A DNA stretch of 52,691 bases from Clostridia bacterium (GTDB taxonomy: Bacteria > Bacillota > Clostridia > Oscillospirales > CAG-272): contig JAFXAN010000092.1 of NCBI GenBank assembly GCA_017517035.1, forward strand, positions 1 to 52,691, in the 5' to 3' direction. Positions 52,538-52,691 of this stretch are shown in pieces (the stretch's first letter is position 1; each line of letters begins with the position of its first letter). A program made the translations under genes and the position numbers. Below the pieces are notes generated by a model. That model saw nothing but the letters and a program-made list of their open reading frames with translations. It was not told the DNA's origin and ran no database searches.

Positions 52538-52691
52538 AGCACAAGGCAATCTAAAGGAAAGCCTTGTGCTTACTTGTTTTTTCCGTTCTTACACTCTGTC
52601 GTACCGAGTACGCCGACGAATGTAAGAACGGAAAATATTCCTACCTTTTTCGAGGTCTGCCAGCGTGTCGAGACTTTCTCGACACGCTGAG
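52538..52691. repeat. Cluster of three hairpins at the window end
   Basis: AGCACAAGGC (52538-52547) pairs with GCCTTGTGCT (52561-52570), then a T run. 52579-52593 pairs with 52621-52635 over 15 bp. CAGCGTGTCGAGA (52661-52673) pairs with TCTCGACACGCTG (52677-52689) around CTT. The cluster runs to the end of the window without a gene and looks like a compound intergenic repeat. Confidence 0.7.

Overview
This window looks like chromosomal DNA of an uncultured, low-to-moderate-GC Gram-positive bacterium of the class Clostridia, probably a gut-associated Oscillospirales/Eubacteriales lineage. The evidence is AGGAGG-type ribosome binding sites, many TTGACA-17-TATAAT promoters, a CIRCE operator in front of groESL, a WalRK (YycFG) locus with YycH/YycI-like partners, and genes dense on both strands. 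TGA, TAA and TAG all act as stops. The lineage assignment is inference; no rRNA gene is present.

Layout. 0-5 kb: a uronate operon on the minus strand (uxaC, an SDR D-mannonate oxidoreductase, a GH39-like glycosidase), divergent from an AraC-type regulator. 5-7 kb: groESL. 7-10 kb: an AGCS amino-acid symporter and murA. 10-18 kb: a seven-gene operon (RluA-type pseudouridine synthase, DUF3810 metalloprotease-like protein, deacetylase-like exported protein, walR, walK, YycH-like, YycI-like). 18-25 kb: small-molecule and sugar genes (two TIM-barrel isomerases, HD and PHP proteins, amidohydrolase, AraC regulator, SGNH hydrolase, CPBP protease). 25-29 kb: RNA modification (rlmD, trmK), a Nif3-like protein and a DUF1858 protein. 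29-33 kb: an orphan solute-binding lipoprotein, an SDR, a disabled DMT transporter plus a relic of another, and two tRNA genes (Gln-CTG, Arg-CCG). 33-37 kb: MBL hydrolase, then a DMT transporter/oxidoreductase pair divergent from an AraC regulator. 37-43 kb: argCJBD followed directly by a second GH39-like gene. 43-48 kb: a GH4 alpha-galactosidase divergent from an AraC regulator, folA, a quinone oxidoreductase and an SGNH hydrolase. 48-52.7 kb: trmB, nitroreductase and truB, then a HAAS/DUF1700-like and DUF4097 pair.

The recurring logic is of small carbohydrate modules, each with its own AraC-type regulator read divergently (or nearby), among housekeeping operons. The sugar modules suggest use of uronic-acid- and galactose-containing glycans.

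The most unusual structure is a family of short non-coding elements that carry 16-bp terminal inverted repeats (AAACAGTAATTTGTCG) with two distinguishable ends and different hairpin-rich interiors. Four copies have both ends (39-240, 20777-21124, 43049-43216, 48102-48326). There is a degenerate copy at 7041-7104 and a further single end at 47801. The copies at 39 and 48102 share the same left flank but have their cores in opposite orientation.
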